Below are positions 1 to 11,383 of a stretch of 64,000 nucleotides of DNA, piece by piece; the stretch's first letter is position 1, and every line of letters starts with the position of its first letter. The position numbers were made by a program, and so were the translations under genes. Source of the DNA: Piromyces finnis (taxonomy: Eukaryota; Neocallimastigomycota; Neocallimastigomycetes; Neocallimastigales; Neocallimastigaceae). Location of the stretch: positions 1 through 64,000 of the forward strand of contig MCFH01000035.1 in the NCBI GenBank assembly GCA_002104945.1. The letters are read 5' to 3'. The notes beneath the pieces are model-generated. The model worked only from the letters and a program-made list of their open reading frames with translations. It had not been told where the DNA came from and searched no databases.

Positions 1-499
1 TTGAATATACAAAATTTTTATTATAATTAAAATGTAGTTGATATTTGTGTAAAAATTTATTGCCTAATAACAAATCTGTTGGAAGATTTTTAATAATTAG
101 AAATTTTTCTTTAAAAGTAATTAAAAATTTTGAATGATTAATATAGATAGTAGTCTTAAAATATAAGAAGGTGTATGTATCAATAAATATTGAACCACTA
201 ATTCCATTTATTTCAATTGAGTGTAATAATTTGTGTGGTTTTAGTTTTAATTTATTGACCAAGTTGATTGAAATAAAGTTGCAATATGAGCCACTATCTA
301 AAATTAAATTGTATTGATTTTTATTAATTGAATTTTTTAAATCATAAAGTTTGTTTAATTTAATTGGGATAAAAAATTTTAAGTTGAAAAATGTTGTAGG
401 CAATTTTTTATTTATTTTAGAGTCATATGTAGGAAAGTTGTAATGTATTATTTTTGTATTATGAACTCTCTTAGACTCTCTTGAGAGTTCATTTCTTAG
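1..499 (-). CDS. Pro/pol start of Ty3/gypsy-type retrotransposon (partial)
   Basis: This reading frame is open from the end of gag to the left edge of the window (about 166 codons) and has no usable start of its own. It is in the -1 frame relative to gag. An aspartic protease (retropepsin) active site, LDSGS, is encoded at about 301-287, followed by a hydrophobic flap-like stretch and, near position 60, the DLLLGNKFL motif that matches the conserved [I/L]LG near the end of retropepsins. The protease would cleave the Gag-Pol polyprotein; reverse transcriptase and integrase would lie beyond the left edge. Its frame and position argue for expression by -1 ribosomal frameshifting from gag. Because the element is cut by the window edge, its full integrity cannot be judged. 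Confidence 0.75.
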
Positions 500-1407
500 T
501 TTTTTGAGTTCATTTTTTGAACTTTATTGACATAATTATTATTATTGTTTGAATTTTGATAATGGGTTTTATTCTTATTGAATTTCCTATTGTTTCTCTT
601 ATTGTAATGTTGATTTTTATTATTATTATTATTGATATTTAATTTATTATTAGTAGCAAGAGAATTTTCAAAAATTATACACTTTGTAACCATTTCACTT
701 AAAGTGTTAGGTAAAATATCAGCTTTCTTAATTTCATTCTTATATTTTGGATGTAAACCATTTAAAAATATTAGTGAAAGACTAATGTCATCTATCTCTA
801 AACAACGACTTAAATCTCTAAATTTGTTAATATAATCGTTCACTTTTCCATAAGCTTGTCTTAATTCTATTAATTGAATCATGGCTAATTTGGTACTGGT
901 AACATTTGAAAAAGCTTTGTTTAATTCACTTAATAGTTCGTTCATAGTCATAGGAGTAATACCATCTTTATATTTAATATGATACCAAGTTCTGGCAGAA
1001 TCACGTAATCTAACAACAACAAAGTTAATTTTTACTTCTTCAGATAGTTGATTGTTAGGTGGAGTTTTAAAGGTAGCTTGGCAGAGTTCGCAGAATAACT
1101 CAGTCTGAGTAGTATCACCAGTAAAGAATCCTGGATCTGGTACTTGTTTGATAGGATAGGTTCTATTACGCATTATAACATCATGATCTTCATCATAATC
1201 AGTAGAAGATTCCTCGGTTTCAGTATAATTAGCACGACTCTTAAGTTCCTTTAACATAGCATCCATACGTTCTAACAAGGAGGTGGTATTTTTATCCAAT
1301 TGTTGAGTGATATACTTGTCTAATTCACCACAAAGATTTTTCTTAAATTCTTCTAAATCTTGAGGCTTTAGGAATTGTTGAACTGGTTTAGGTGTTGGTT
1401 GAGTCAT
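496..1407 (-). CDS. Gag-like protein of Ty3/gypsy-type retrotransposon
   Basis: A 303-residue open frame. Residues about 125-245 carry the Retrotrans_gag pattern: a helical region with RLRDSARTWY, then ELRQAYGKVNDYINKFRDL and a LIFLNGLHPKYK segment. In this family the domain forms the capsid of the virus-like particle. The N-terminus (1-60) is a predicted coiled coil rich in Lys, Glu and Leu. The C-terminus (255-295) is an Asn/Lys-rich tract in place of the CCHC zinc knuckle usual in Ty3-like Gag, so RNA binding may rest on basic residues. The stop overlaps a slippery heptamer leading into the protease frame. The frame is undamaged, so this copy may be young. Confidence 0.8.
   Translation of the reverse strand: MTQPTPKPVQQFLKPQDLEEFKKNLCGELDKYITQQLDKNTTSLLERMDAMLKELKSRANYTETEESSTDYDEDHDVIMRNRTYPIKQVPDPGFFTGDTTQTELFCELCQATFKTPPNNQLSEEVKINFVVVRLRDSARTWYHIKYKDGITPMTMNELLSELNKAFSNVTSTKLAMIQLIELRQAYGKVNDYINKFRDLSRCLEIDDISLSLIFLNGLHPKYKNEIKKADILPNTLSEMVTKCIIFENSLATNNKLNINNNNNKNQHYNKRNNRKFNKNKTHYQNSNNNNNYVNKVQKMNSKN
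499..505 (-). promoter_or_regulatory. -1 frameshift slippery heptamer A AAA AAC at the gag stop
   Basis: On the minus strand the last gag codons read tcA AAA AAC taa, so the heptamer A AAA AAC has the X XXY YYZ phasing needed for -1 slippage and directly abuts the stop codon. After slippage the next codon is CTA, and the frame stays open through the protease active site to the window edge. The downstream stimulator (pseudoknot or stem) was not established; a short inverted repeat formed by ctctcaagagag lies a few bases downstream. Confidence 0.65.
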
Positions 1408-3296
1408 TTTTTTTTTTTTTTAATTTTTAAATTAAGTTTTTTCCTAAGGTAGTTATGGTAAAAAACGCGGTAAAGATTATTGTAAAAGTTTTACTAAACT
1501 TATAATTTAATATTAAAATATTAAATTAAATAAAAGGTTAAAAGATAACTAGGTTAGAAAAAAAAAATGTTTTATTAAAATAATCTTAATTGATTTATAA
1601 ATGAATAATTATATTATGTATTATAGTTAAAATAATTCCTTTTTATTTTATTTAAAGAATATATATAATAATAAGATTATTTAATAGTAATACTTATTAA
1701 GTATTAATAAGATAATAATCTTTACAAAGATTTAATTCATAAAACTATTCTAAACTATTTATACTATTTATAATTTTACATTTAATACTAAAATAACTTT
1801 TTAGTACATGATTATATTCATAATATATTTTATAATACTAAGGTTAAACTTAAGACTTACTACTAATTATTAAAAATAACTATTGTTTATATATTTATAA
1901 TATTAATTATTTCTTAATTATAATATAATTCATTGAATATAATATTAATAATTATAATCTTTTAATTCAAAGATTATAAATTATGTTATTGAAATAATTA
2001 TTATAAAATAAAGTTAATTAGTTCCGGAAAATAATTTTAATTTAATTAAACAATATTTTTTTTTTTATACTTTGAGTGAATGATTTATGTTTGATATATC
2101 AGGGGTGATCATTCTCTGAATAAACAATTAATCATTGCTAACAAAATATCTTTAAATTGGAATATCTCGTGAACCAGCAGAGATATTGACCTGATTTTAA
2201 GATATGTTGTTTGTCTCGAGCGTGGCTTTCTAACGAACGTAATTATAACCAAAATATTTTTATTCAAAAATCGTCATTCGTTGAGGAGATACGCGTGTTT
2301 TTTCTTATTCCATTTTAACGATAAGGGTTAAAGTTATTTATTATAAAAATTATTAAGGGTTAAGGTCATATTTTAACCTTTTCTAAATTTTTAAATATTT
2401 CTTAATAAAATTTTATAATTTATTTGAAAATAAAATATTTGTTGATTTTGAATTTTCATAAGTGATTTCACAATTCCAAGTGATCTTGAAATTGTAATTT
2501 CACTAGTATTCGTGACAAAATTTCTACTAATATCAAATGTATAATATATTTATAATTATTATTTATCAAAATTGTTACGGTTCGAGGAATTTACTTTTAT
2601 TTATAAAATATTAATAAATTTATTAATACTCAAAAATAATATTAAAATGAAATAAGAAAAATTGTTTTATTAATAAAATTGTTTTATTAAGATATTAATA
2701 TAAAATTATAAAATAAAATAAAAATAAAAATAAAAATATCTGTATATTCTCTAATTCTTATAATATACACCTTTTTATACTTTTTGTAAAAAATTAAGTA
2801 GTGTTAATTAAAAGAATTAGTCTTTAATTATTTACATAATTTTAGTATTTAAATTACTTTTAAATGAATAATAAAATTACATTACTATTATAATAAATAT
2901 TTATACATATTATTAAATTGATTAACATACATTAAAAGTTTACTTTAAATATATTTAACTAAAAAATTTTACTATTTTACAGAAATATTATTCATAATTT
3001 TAATTAATAAAAATTCATTAACTTGATAAATTAAACTAAAAGTTCAATAAACTATAATTTTCAATATATTATTATTACTAAATTAATTTTTAAGTTTAAT
3101 AAAATAAAATTTAAGTTCAATAAAAAATAATTATTAATAATTTTAAATATAATTTAAGTGTATACATTAATTTACAAATAAGAATATTGTAAAGTTTTCA
3201 TACATTTAGGAACAATAATGAATGGATTAGGTCATAATCATTAATTATGACAAGAATAACATTATTTGTTGGTTCCTTAACAAAATTACAAGCACT
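1408..3296. other. AT-rich, gene-free stretch between gag and tRNA; probable leader/LTR
   Basis: No coding exons were recognised. A relatively G+C-rich patch at about 2080-2340 stands out from the AT background. A tgttacgg string at 2573-2580 resembles the CCGTAACA end of some gypsy LTRs when read on the minus strand. The retrotransposon's 5' LTR and primer-binding site should lie on this side of gag, but no repeat partner is inside the window, so the boundaries are not called. Confidence 0.35.
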
Positions 3297-3368
3297 GGGG
3301 ATATAACTCAGTGGTAGAGTGCTTGCTTTGCATGCAAGAAGCCTCGGGTTCGATCCCCGATATCTCCA
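3297..3368 (+). tRNA. tRNA-Ala (anticodon UGC)
   Basis: A 72-nt gene that folds as a full cloverleaf. The acceptor stem GGGGATA pairs with TATCTCC (one G-U), with discriminator A. The anticodon arm is CTTGC-TTTGCAT-GCAAG with TGC at 3329-3331, and the T arm contains GGTTCGATCC, which is also a perfect B box. A T run about 5 nt downstream can end Pol III transcription. No intron and no encoded CCA. Confidence 0.96.
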
Positions 3369-3914
3369 TTGGTGTTTTTATTTTAAATTATTAAATCCTA
3401 TAGTACCAACAAGTTTATTAATTTATATTTATATAATATGAAATAAAATTATTCTTTTCATATAATTAATTTTAATTAATAAAAAAAAAAAATAATTATA
3501 TAATTAATAATTCCTAATTTGTATAATCTAAACTTTTATAAAGAAAAAGAAAAATATTAAGCATGATTTATAAAAGATAATAATATTAATAAAAAAAAAG
3601 CTTTTATAAATATTATTAAATTGTATTAAATATATCATGTATCAAATTTTGATTTACCAAAATATATAACTAAAAAATTAAACCAAGTAACTTAACCAAT
3701 TGACATAAAATTTTCATGTAAATGACAGGTGTAAATATTATTAAAATATATATATATTAAAAAGGACCAATGACGCCATATATAAATATAAAAAAATTAT
3801 TGGTATGATATTTTTGATAATATTTATATATATATTAATACTTAATTTATTGATATTTTAATAAATTTAGTATTGCTATTACTAGTACTATTTGAATTGT
3901 TATTACTACATATG

Positions 3915-3983
<69 letters not shown>

Positions 3984-4171
3984 GATATAAATATTTTCTT
4001 TTATTATTGTTGTTATTATATTTTTTTTTCAAAAAAATATTAAGTAAGTATAATTTATTAAAAAATTTTTTTCTTTAGATTAAGAAAAGAATACTTTTTT
4101 TCTTTAATGATAATAAATACTTTGATTTTTTTTTTAACAGGAATCAAATATTTTTAAATTTTATTATTAAT
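3369..4171. other. AT-rich intergenic stretch with AAT/ATT microsatellite
   Basis: No genes seen. An (AAT)n tract at 3918-3961 runs straight into an (ATT)n tract ending at 3984, so the two halves are complementary and could fold into a hairpin. T-rich tracts occur towards the LINE 3' end. Confidence 0.6.
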
Positions 4172-6130
4172 TTAATTAAAATTATAATACATGTTATATA
4201 AAAAAATAGAAATAAAAAAATAAAAATTAAAAAAAAAAAATATGCTTAAATAAACACAATTTATAACGTTAAAAATATAGTTATAAATTGTTTTTCTTAC
4301 TTCCATTTCAGGGAGTAAGTATGTGATGAATTGATTCTTATATTTATTGTAAAAAAGTGTAAAAAGATCGTCAAGAAAGCTAAGTGAAGAAGTTCTGTAT
4401 TTAGAGAATTCAGAACATTCTAATATCCAATGGTAAAAAAATTGTTCGTCATATGGACAGACACGAGGGCAGTCAGGAGTAACTCTATTACTGGCAATTG
4501 CAATTCGGGTTGTATATTCATAACCGTATCGAATACGAATAATCCAGGTAATTCCTAAATTTAAGTGAGGTTTGTTGAGACCGATATGCATTAGGCGATT
4601 TGAATTAAGGAATTTGTTGTTAGTATATCTGAGGGCTTTACTTCCATTATTTAGGCTACTATTATTCCAATAATATTCTCTAATATCTTTAGTACTTTTA
4701 ATATTTATTTTCATAAGCTTCTTATGTAGTGAACAAGATTCTTTGGCCCAAGAGTAATGAGACATGGGAGGAATAGATCGGACGAGATCTTTAATAATAC
4801 AATTTGATTTTCTCCATTTAACAAAGCATTTCACTTGTTGCGCAGCACAAATACCTGAAAGGGTAGGAATCTTCATATCTCTTGTAAGAGCATACAGACT
4901 AATAAATGAATTACGTTCGAAAATAAAATCTTTGTTATTAAGACTTTTATTGTGAAAGTTATTGATACTCCATAAAACAGCAGTATTGATAAGAGATTGG
5001 ACTCTTCTAGTTCTATTTTTGTTGGAACCAAGTAAAGGAGCATAATAAGAGACTTTGCTTAAAATATAAGTATGAATTACTATATTTTTTAAGCCAATAG
5101 GAACACAATTGTTAGTGATGAAGCTCTTAAAAGAGAATAAAGATTTCTGAACTTTTTTGTACATATTAAACAGAATAGGAGTCAGAGAAAGATCTTCGTC
5201 GAATAGGATTCCAAGATAAGTATAGCAAGAAACCTTTGGAATCGAGTACATACCGGCGGTGTAAAATGTTGGGTCGACATAACTAGGGGATATATTAAAG
5301 TTGAATAGTTTAACAACAATAGTTGCACATTTATTTATTCCAAAAGACATTTCATTTAAATTGGCCCAATCAAGGACTAGATTGAGCATCTTTTGAAGGT
5401 TCTTCTTACTAGGAGCAATCAGAACAATGTCATCCGCGAAAAGGCCACCACAGCAACATTTATTTCCTAAGCTAACTCCAAGCCTTTCACATTTATTTAA
5501 AATATCATTGATGAAGAGATTAAATAGAATAGGAGAAAGAGGACACCCTTGTCTTACACCACGATTGATAGGGAATTCATTAGAAAGTATATCCAAGAAA
5601 CGTGCACGAGCTTTTGAGGTAGAGTAGAGATTATTGAGAAAATCAAAACACTTACCACGTATACCTAATTTATATAGCTTTGTAAGGATATTAAAAATAG
5701 GAACTGGATCGTATGCTTTTTTAAGGTCAAGAAAAGCAACATAAGTGGCTTTTCCTTTAAATTTTCTTCTTTGACAGATTTCTCTAATGGAAATAAATAG
5801 GCTAATACATTCTTCTTTATTGCGAAAATCAAAGTGCTCAGGTCTTATAAAATTATGAGAAAGAGCATACTTTGAAATTCTATCAGTTACAATTTTTGAA
5901 ATGATTTTAAGACCTACGTTGATGAGAGAAATACCACGATAATTATTGCAATCTGAAAGATCGCCTTTCTTTGGAATAGAAACAATGGAAACAGAGTTCC
6001 ATTTCAAAGGAAAAGATCCATTCCAGATTTTATTAAAAATTAATTTAAGACAATTTCCAACAGACTTATGTTCTTTTTTCCAGTTCTTCGTTACAAAAGA
6101 AAGCTTTGAAGAATTAAATTGGGATACCAT
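4172..6130 (-). pseudogene. LINE reverse transcriptase and C-terminal zinc motif (broken ORF2 part 3)
   Basis: Open for 652 codons, but the first methionine is an accident of the upstream frameshift. Reverse transcriptase blocks are visible in order: NNYRGISLINVGLKIISK (about 61-78), LDLKKAYD, NRGVRQGCPLSPILFNLFIND, and the catalytic FADD motif in GLFADDIVLI, which supplies two of the three metal-binding aspartates. Near residue 570 a CPRVCPY...HWILEC arrangement matches the zf-RVT type zinc motif at the ends of many LINE ORF2 proteins. The extreme C-terminus is a Phe/Tyr-rich read-through into AT-rich flank and is probably not original. The domain itself is intact, so the lesion that separates it from the endonuclease may be recent. 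Confidence 0.82.
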
Positions 6131-6872
6131 CGGGACCTGGAGCCTTATTATTATTCTTCATTGACAGAACAGTGTTTCTAATTTCCTCAATGGAGATGGG
6201 ATCATTAATATCCCATGCTATTTGATTGATATGATTGAATTGGAAGGCTCTTTCCCAGTAACCCCGATTTAAGCTATGATTTGTAACATCAGATGCAAGA
6301 TTTTCATAATGTTCAACCCAACGTTTTAGTTGTTCTTGAGGAGTAAATAAATCCTTGCCACTCTTGTCCTTAAGAGTTGAAACATGAGAGGATGAATAAC
6401 TTGGTTTGGCAAGTTTTTTAAGGCCTTTCCAACCTTGTCTAAAGCTTTTATCAATAAAATGTTTACCGATAGAAACAATATTAGCTTTATAAGGATTGGA
6501 TCTGAATTTACTCTTAACCTTTTTGATAGTATTATATAAATTTTGGTATATGGAGAACTGGTTAAGATAATTATCCATGTCAGCACAATATGAAAGGGGT
6601 TTAGTATTTTTGTAAGCCAGGTGTTTTTCATGTGATAAATTTTTGATGTATTGAGGGCAATGGAATGCTGGACCTTTTAAATCTGCAGGCACAATGGCTT
6701 TTATATCTTTACCTATAGTTTTGGAAGTATCTAAAGATTTGGAAACCATATCGTCAGCCGATAGGCTATTGCAATTTGCTTCAAGCTCAGAAGCTAGAAC
6801 AGCAAAGCGATTACTAGTAAGAATGTCAGAACACTTTGTGTTACAGATATGACTTGACCACTTAAAGGTCTT
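6114..6872 (-). pseudogene. LINE linker between endonuclease and RT (broken ORF2 part 2)
   Basis: From the TAG at 6873-6875 the same frame as the endonuclease tail continues open (starting KTFKWSSHI), passes a methionine at 6749, and ends at 6114 just after the conserved APGPDGIP motif that begins the RT domain. The RT then continues in another frame, overlapping by 17 bp. A one-base insertion or deletion at about 6115-6130 explains this. The content is the usual linker of LINE ORF2, including ISIEEI and NNNKAPGPDG. Confidence 0.8.
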
Positions 6873-7064
6873 CTAAGGCTTTTTGAAACCATCAGAAGTG
6901 TCTTTTATACAAGACACAAGGATCGGTTTGTGATCAGAAACATCGTGAAAAACTTCGCAAACTGAAGATTTGTTTATGTGTTCTGTCATAGCTTTGTTGT
7001 ATATAATATGGTCAATGCATGAAAATTTAGATCCCTTTTCCCATGATTGAAGCTTTGATAACAA
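6873..7064 (-). pseudogene. LINE endonuclease C-terminal remnant (broken ORF2 part 1)
   Basis: The frame carries SCIDHIIYNKAM and FHDVSDHKPILVS, the last two conserved blocks of APE-type endonucleases, where the SDHxP His helps form the nicking active site. The N-terminal two thirds of the domain are absent: a stop lies just upstream of 7064 and further upstream is AT-rich sequence. It ends at the TAG at 6873-6875, after which the same frame continues into the linker. Confidence 0.75.
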
Positions 7065-9122
7065 AAAAGGTTAAAAAAAAAGGGAGTTACTACTTACCAT
7101 AAGAGTCCATAATAAACCTAATAAAATTATACAAATATATAAATATACATATAATATAAAGTATAAAATATATATATAGAAAAGAGATAGAAAAAGTATA
7201 CAAAAGAATATTAATTGGAAAGAGATTTCTTGGAAAATCTAGAGTTTCAGAGAATAAAAAAAAGAAAAAGATATTACTAAAATCATATAAAATCGTAAAA
7301 AGAAAAAAAAAAGCCGCGCCCCTCGAAAAAATAAAAAAGAAATAGAAAAATAAAAAGATTAAATATGATTATAGTAATGAAAGCCGCACCCCACAACGAA
7401 ATCCAAGAATAAATGAAAGGAATAACAAACTAACTGAAAAAACAAAACTATCTAACTAATCAACATATAAAGAGTAGAAAGGAATAAAAGAACAAAGAGG
7501 ATAAGTAATAAGCTGGGATAACAAAATGTCTATTAAAGCTAAAAATAAAAAGAAATCAAAAATATTCAAAATTAACATTTAATACTACCGAATCAAACAA
7601 TATTAAGTTAAATATTATGTTATAAAGGTTATAAAAAACAACTACTATCTAATATAAGTTGAATGTGCAAGAGAAATATGATATAACAACTAACACTCAG
7701 ATTATCAACTCTACTCTCTCAGTACCATGAGCTTAATCCTTATAATTTTCCTTTAAAGACTAACTAAGCATCCATTGCGCAATACTTGGATTTTTTTTCT
7801 ATTCTCTCAGTACCATGAGCATGAGTAGAGCCCCTTGAGAAACTCCATTTATTAAATAAATGAAGGTACGTTCCCAAGAGGGACCAAGGGGATAAACTCA
7901 AATGAATATAATAAAAAAAATCAATAGAATGTGACCCTCGAACATGAATATTATTCCAAAACTTTTTTCAGGAAAAAATTGAACTTTTTTATTTTATTTT
8001 TTTTTTTTACACAATAAAATATTTATTATAGAATATACCATTTTACACATACTATTTTTTCACAATTTATATAGTTATAATTTCAAAAAAAGAAAAAAAA
8101 AACATTTTTCATTACTATAATATTTTTTTATTATTATTTATTATATTATTTGCATCATTTTTATTTTAAATAATTTAATTTTTTAGTTTCGATTTTATAA
8201 TTTTTTTTTCTTCTTCATAATTTTTAAAATTTTAAAAAATTAAAATATTTTCTTTTTTTATTGTATTTTATTTTTTATTAATTTAATTTAAAAAGAATAG
8301 ATACTAAATATTTACTTTTTAATTTTTTATATTTCTTTATATTTTCTTTTTTAATTTTTTGTAGGGTATTTTTATTAAATAATATTAATTATAAATAAAA
8401 ATGAAAAAATATTTTCCCTAAATTATAAAAAAAAAAAAAGTATTATTAGTTTAAATATTTGATAATTCAATATTTTTTATTGATACATAAAATTATCAAA
8501 TGACATATATAATACTTTTTTTTTTAATATATATTTCATTATTACTTTTTTTTTTTTTTTTTTTAATATACAATTAAAAATGAAAAATATTTATATTTGT
8601 CTTATCTCTAAAAAATATATATATTATTTTTAATTATATTTTATATTGTATAAAGAATATCCTCTAACCTATATTTTTTTTCAAGGATAGGGATAGGTAT
8701 TTAATTTTTTTTTTCTGTACAATAGTAACAAGGTTTTTTTTTTTTTTAATTATAATAATTATTAGGTAAAATTAAAAAATAGTAATTAGGATTATTAATT
8801 ATATATTTTTCTTTTTAAAGTAAGTTTTTTTATAGGGGTTTTAATTTTTTTTTTTTTTTTTTAAAAAAAATCTAAATAATAGATAAAATAAATTAATGAA
8901 TTAATAGATGTGAATATTGATATACTATATACTAATTCTTTTTTTTTTTTAGAATAAAAATGTATTTTTTTTTTCTATTTTCAATCTGAGAGAATAAAAT
9001 TTAAATAATATTCCATTGGTAAATAAGGGGATAGGGGAAGAAAAAACAGATATACTTTTTTAAATATTTTAAAAATTGTTTTTTCTATTTCTTCTTTATT
9101 AGCCATTAGCTTATTATTTAAT
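7065..9122. other. Intergenic region, possibly LINE 5' remnants at the left
   Basis: No intact gene. Between about 7290 and 7960 the sequence is less AT-rich than usual, with recurring aagccgcRcccc blocks (about 7310 and 7380) and a duplicated tctctcagtaccatgagc motif. These may be decayed 5' parts of the neighbouring LINE or another repeat. From 7980 to 9000 it is homopolymer-rich and featureless. Coding resumes at the branching enzyme stop. Confidence 0.5.
7715..7820. repeat. Pair of 18-bp direct repeats, 88 bp apart
   Basis: The 18-mer tctctcagtaccatgagc occurs at 7715-7732 and again at 7803-7820 without mismatch. In AT-rich spacer DNA such a match is unlikely by chance. Its function is unknown; it could be a subrepeat of a decayed transposable element leader. 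Confidence 0.6.
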
Positions 9123-11383
9123 TTATTCGTGAGAAAGAACAATACAAGTTCTGCATGGAATGTAAACTTGAAGGAAGTTATCACGGTTGTTCCATGAAAA
9201 GTCAGTTGGGTAGTGAGTAATTGATTCATCAATACAGTCATGACCACCAAATTCAACTCTATCACTGTTTAAAACAATGTGATGTGGTGTGTTCCATGAA
9301 GTACCAACACGGTAGTCAGTGAAACTCTTAGTTGGGTGGAAGTTAAAGATGAATAAGAGATCACCACGTTCAAAAACAATAACCTTATCTCCTTCATGCT
9401 TTAAACTAATGTAAGCTTGTGGAGCATGTAACCAACCATACTTTTCTTCTAAGGTTTGCATGGCACGATCAAAGTTATTTAAGAACTTGTAACGTAATAA
9501 ACCATCATCAACAAGATTGAATTGACGACGAGCATAGTGGAAACTATTGCCATTTCCTTCTCTTGGGAAGTCAAGCCATTCTGGGTGACCAAATTCATTA
9601 CCAATAAAGTTAAGATATCCTTCACCACCTAAAGCATGAGTTAATAAACGAATCATCTTATGAAGTGCAAGACCACGGTCAATGATTGGAGTTCTTGGAC
9701 TAAGTTCAGACATAAATTCATACATTTCCTTGTCCATTAACCAGAAAGCAAGAGTCTTATCACCAACTAAAGCTTGGTCGTGACTTTCAGCGTAGGCAAT
9801 AGTCTTTTCCTTGTAACGACGGTTAGTTAAAGTCCAGCAAATATTACCAATATCCCAGTCATCATCCTTTTGTTCCTTTAAGATTTTAATCCACATATCT
9901 GGAATAGCCATAGCTAAACGGTAATCGAAACCGACACCACCTTCTTCAACTGGACGACATAAAGTTGGCATACCAGAAACATCTTCAGCAATAGTAATAG
10001 CATTTGGATAAAGGCTGTGAATCATTTTGTTAGCTAACATTAAGTAGACAACAGCTTCTAAATCAGTGTTTGAACCAAAGTATTCATCGTAGTTACCACT
10101 GAAACCATAACCCATACCATGGTGGTAGTACATCATACTGGTAACACCATCGAATCTGAAACCATCAAATTGGAATTCATCTAACCAATATCTTAAGTTA
10201 GAAAGAAGGAAACGAAGAGTTTCGTAGTTACCGTAGTTGAAAAGACGACTGTTCCATAAGTCGTGTCTACCACGACCACCAGCATGGAAGTATTGGTGAT
10301 CAGTACCATCAAAATTGTTAATACCATCTTCAACGTTATTACAAGCATGAGAGTGAACTACATCTAATAAGACGGTAATTCCCATACCATGAGCAGTATC
10401 AATTAATTCCATTAAATCTTCTGGTGGACCATAACGACTAGAAGCACAGAAGAAGCTTGTAACTTGGTAACCAAAACTAGCATAATATGGATGTTCCATG
10501 ATAGCCATTAATTGAATAACATTGTAACCAAGATCCTTAATTTTTGGAAGAACATCTCTAGTAAAGTTCTTGAAAGTGTTAACCTTTCCTTCCCATGAGG
10601 AAATACCAACGTGAGCTTCATAAATTCTGAGAGATTCTGGCTTTGGTGGTTTTTGGTTCTTAAAGTGATACTTTTCTGGTGGGTTCCAGAAGATACCATC
10701 GTAAGTTGGACTTACATCAAGATCTTGAGTAACTCTACGAATCCAAGCTGGAATACGGTAGAGAACAGTACCGTCTTCTAATGTGAGGACAACCTTAACC
10801 TTGGTATTATGTTTAATTGGTAAAGAACCATCAGCATTTCTTGGAATAACAATATCGAAAGTTCCGAATTCGTCACGATTCATTTTATGAGAGGTACTAT
10901 TCCAGTTGTTGAATTCACCCATAAAGTGAGCTTCCTTAGCATTTGGAGCCCATTCTCTGTAGTGAATACCTTCATCAGTAACATTGATACCGTATTCTTT
11001 GTAACTTTTTGAGAATTTATCTAAACTACCTTCGGTAGTGTTAAGTTTATCATACCATTCCTTGAATAAGTCGTATCTAATAAATTATATATCAGATACC
11101 GTATTAATTATCTTTAACTTTTTATTCTATTGTAATATTTATTTCTTTTCTTTTTTAACATATTTATATTTTCATTTTCACTATCTTTTATTTTTATTTT
11201 ATTTTCTTAATACCTTTTTTGGATTGGTTCACGGTATGGTTCAAGCCATGGATCAAGGTCAATTAATGCATCGACTGGAACAATTTCCTTTTCACCGTTA
11301 ATTTTTTCCTTGGCAGCAATTTTAAGAGAAGCAATATTATTAGTAACTTTTGGTTTACTTTCGTTTTGGATACTGACCATCAT
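9123..11383 (-). CDS. GLC3: 1,4-alpha-glucan (glycogen) branching enzyme, GH13_8, one intron
   Basis: Transfers segments of alpha-1,4-glucan to form alpha-1,6 branches in glycogen, in the cytosol. Exon 1 is 11383-11214 and exon 2 11076-9123, joined across a 137-bp GT..AG intron; the result is 707 aa, the usual size for eukaryotic branching enzymes. An N-terminal CBM48 region ([22 protein letters not shown]) precedes the GH13 barrel, with [10 protein letters not shown], the nucleophile Asp about 366 in FRFDGV and the acid/base Glu about 421 in TIAEDVSG, then an all-beta C-terminal domain. Two methionine codons (11383 and 11380) could start it. Identity is very secure. Glycogen is the known reserve of gut fungi. 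Codon use is less AT-rich than most neighbours, typical of a well-expressed gene. Confidence 0.96.

Larger units (their letters stand above)
4172..7064 (-). mobile_element. Decayed non-LTR retrotransposon (LINE), ORF2 region
   Basis: Read on the minus strand, the element contains the tail of an APE-type endonuclease (IDHII...SDHKPIL), a linker ending in NNNKAPGPDGIP, a reverse transcriptase, and a C-terminal Cys/His motif. This is the ORF2 order of LINEs of the L1/I/Jockey type. It is broken by an in-frame TAG at 6873-6875 and a frameshift at 6114-6130, and the endonuclease is truncated near 7064, so it cannot make a full ORF2 protein. No ORF1 or target-site duplication could be assigned. Its G+C content is higher than the flanks. 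Confidence 0.85.

Noticed and set aside
2573-2580. tgttacgg as an LTR boundary
   Set aside because: Resembles gypsy LTR ends but no second LTR is in the window and no primer-binding site follows.
7080-7110. GTAAGTAGT next to the LINE endonuclease remnant as a true intron donor
   Set aside because: The matching acceptor and upstream coding sequence are missing; LINE ORFs lack introns.
8981-9265. 94-codon frame overlapping the branching enzyme C-terminus
   Set aside because: Out-of-frame shadow of a securely identified gene.
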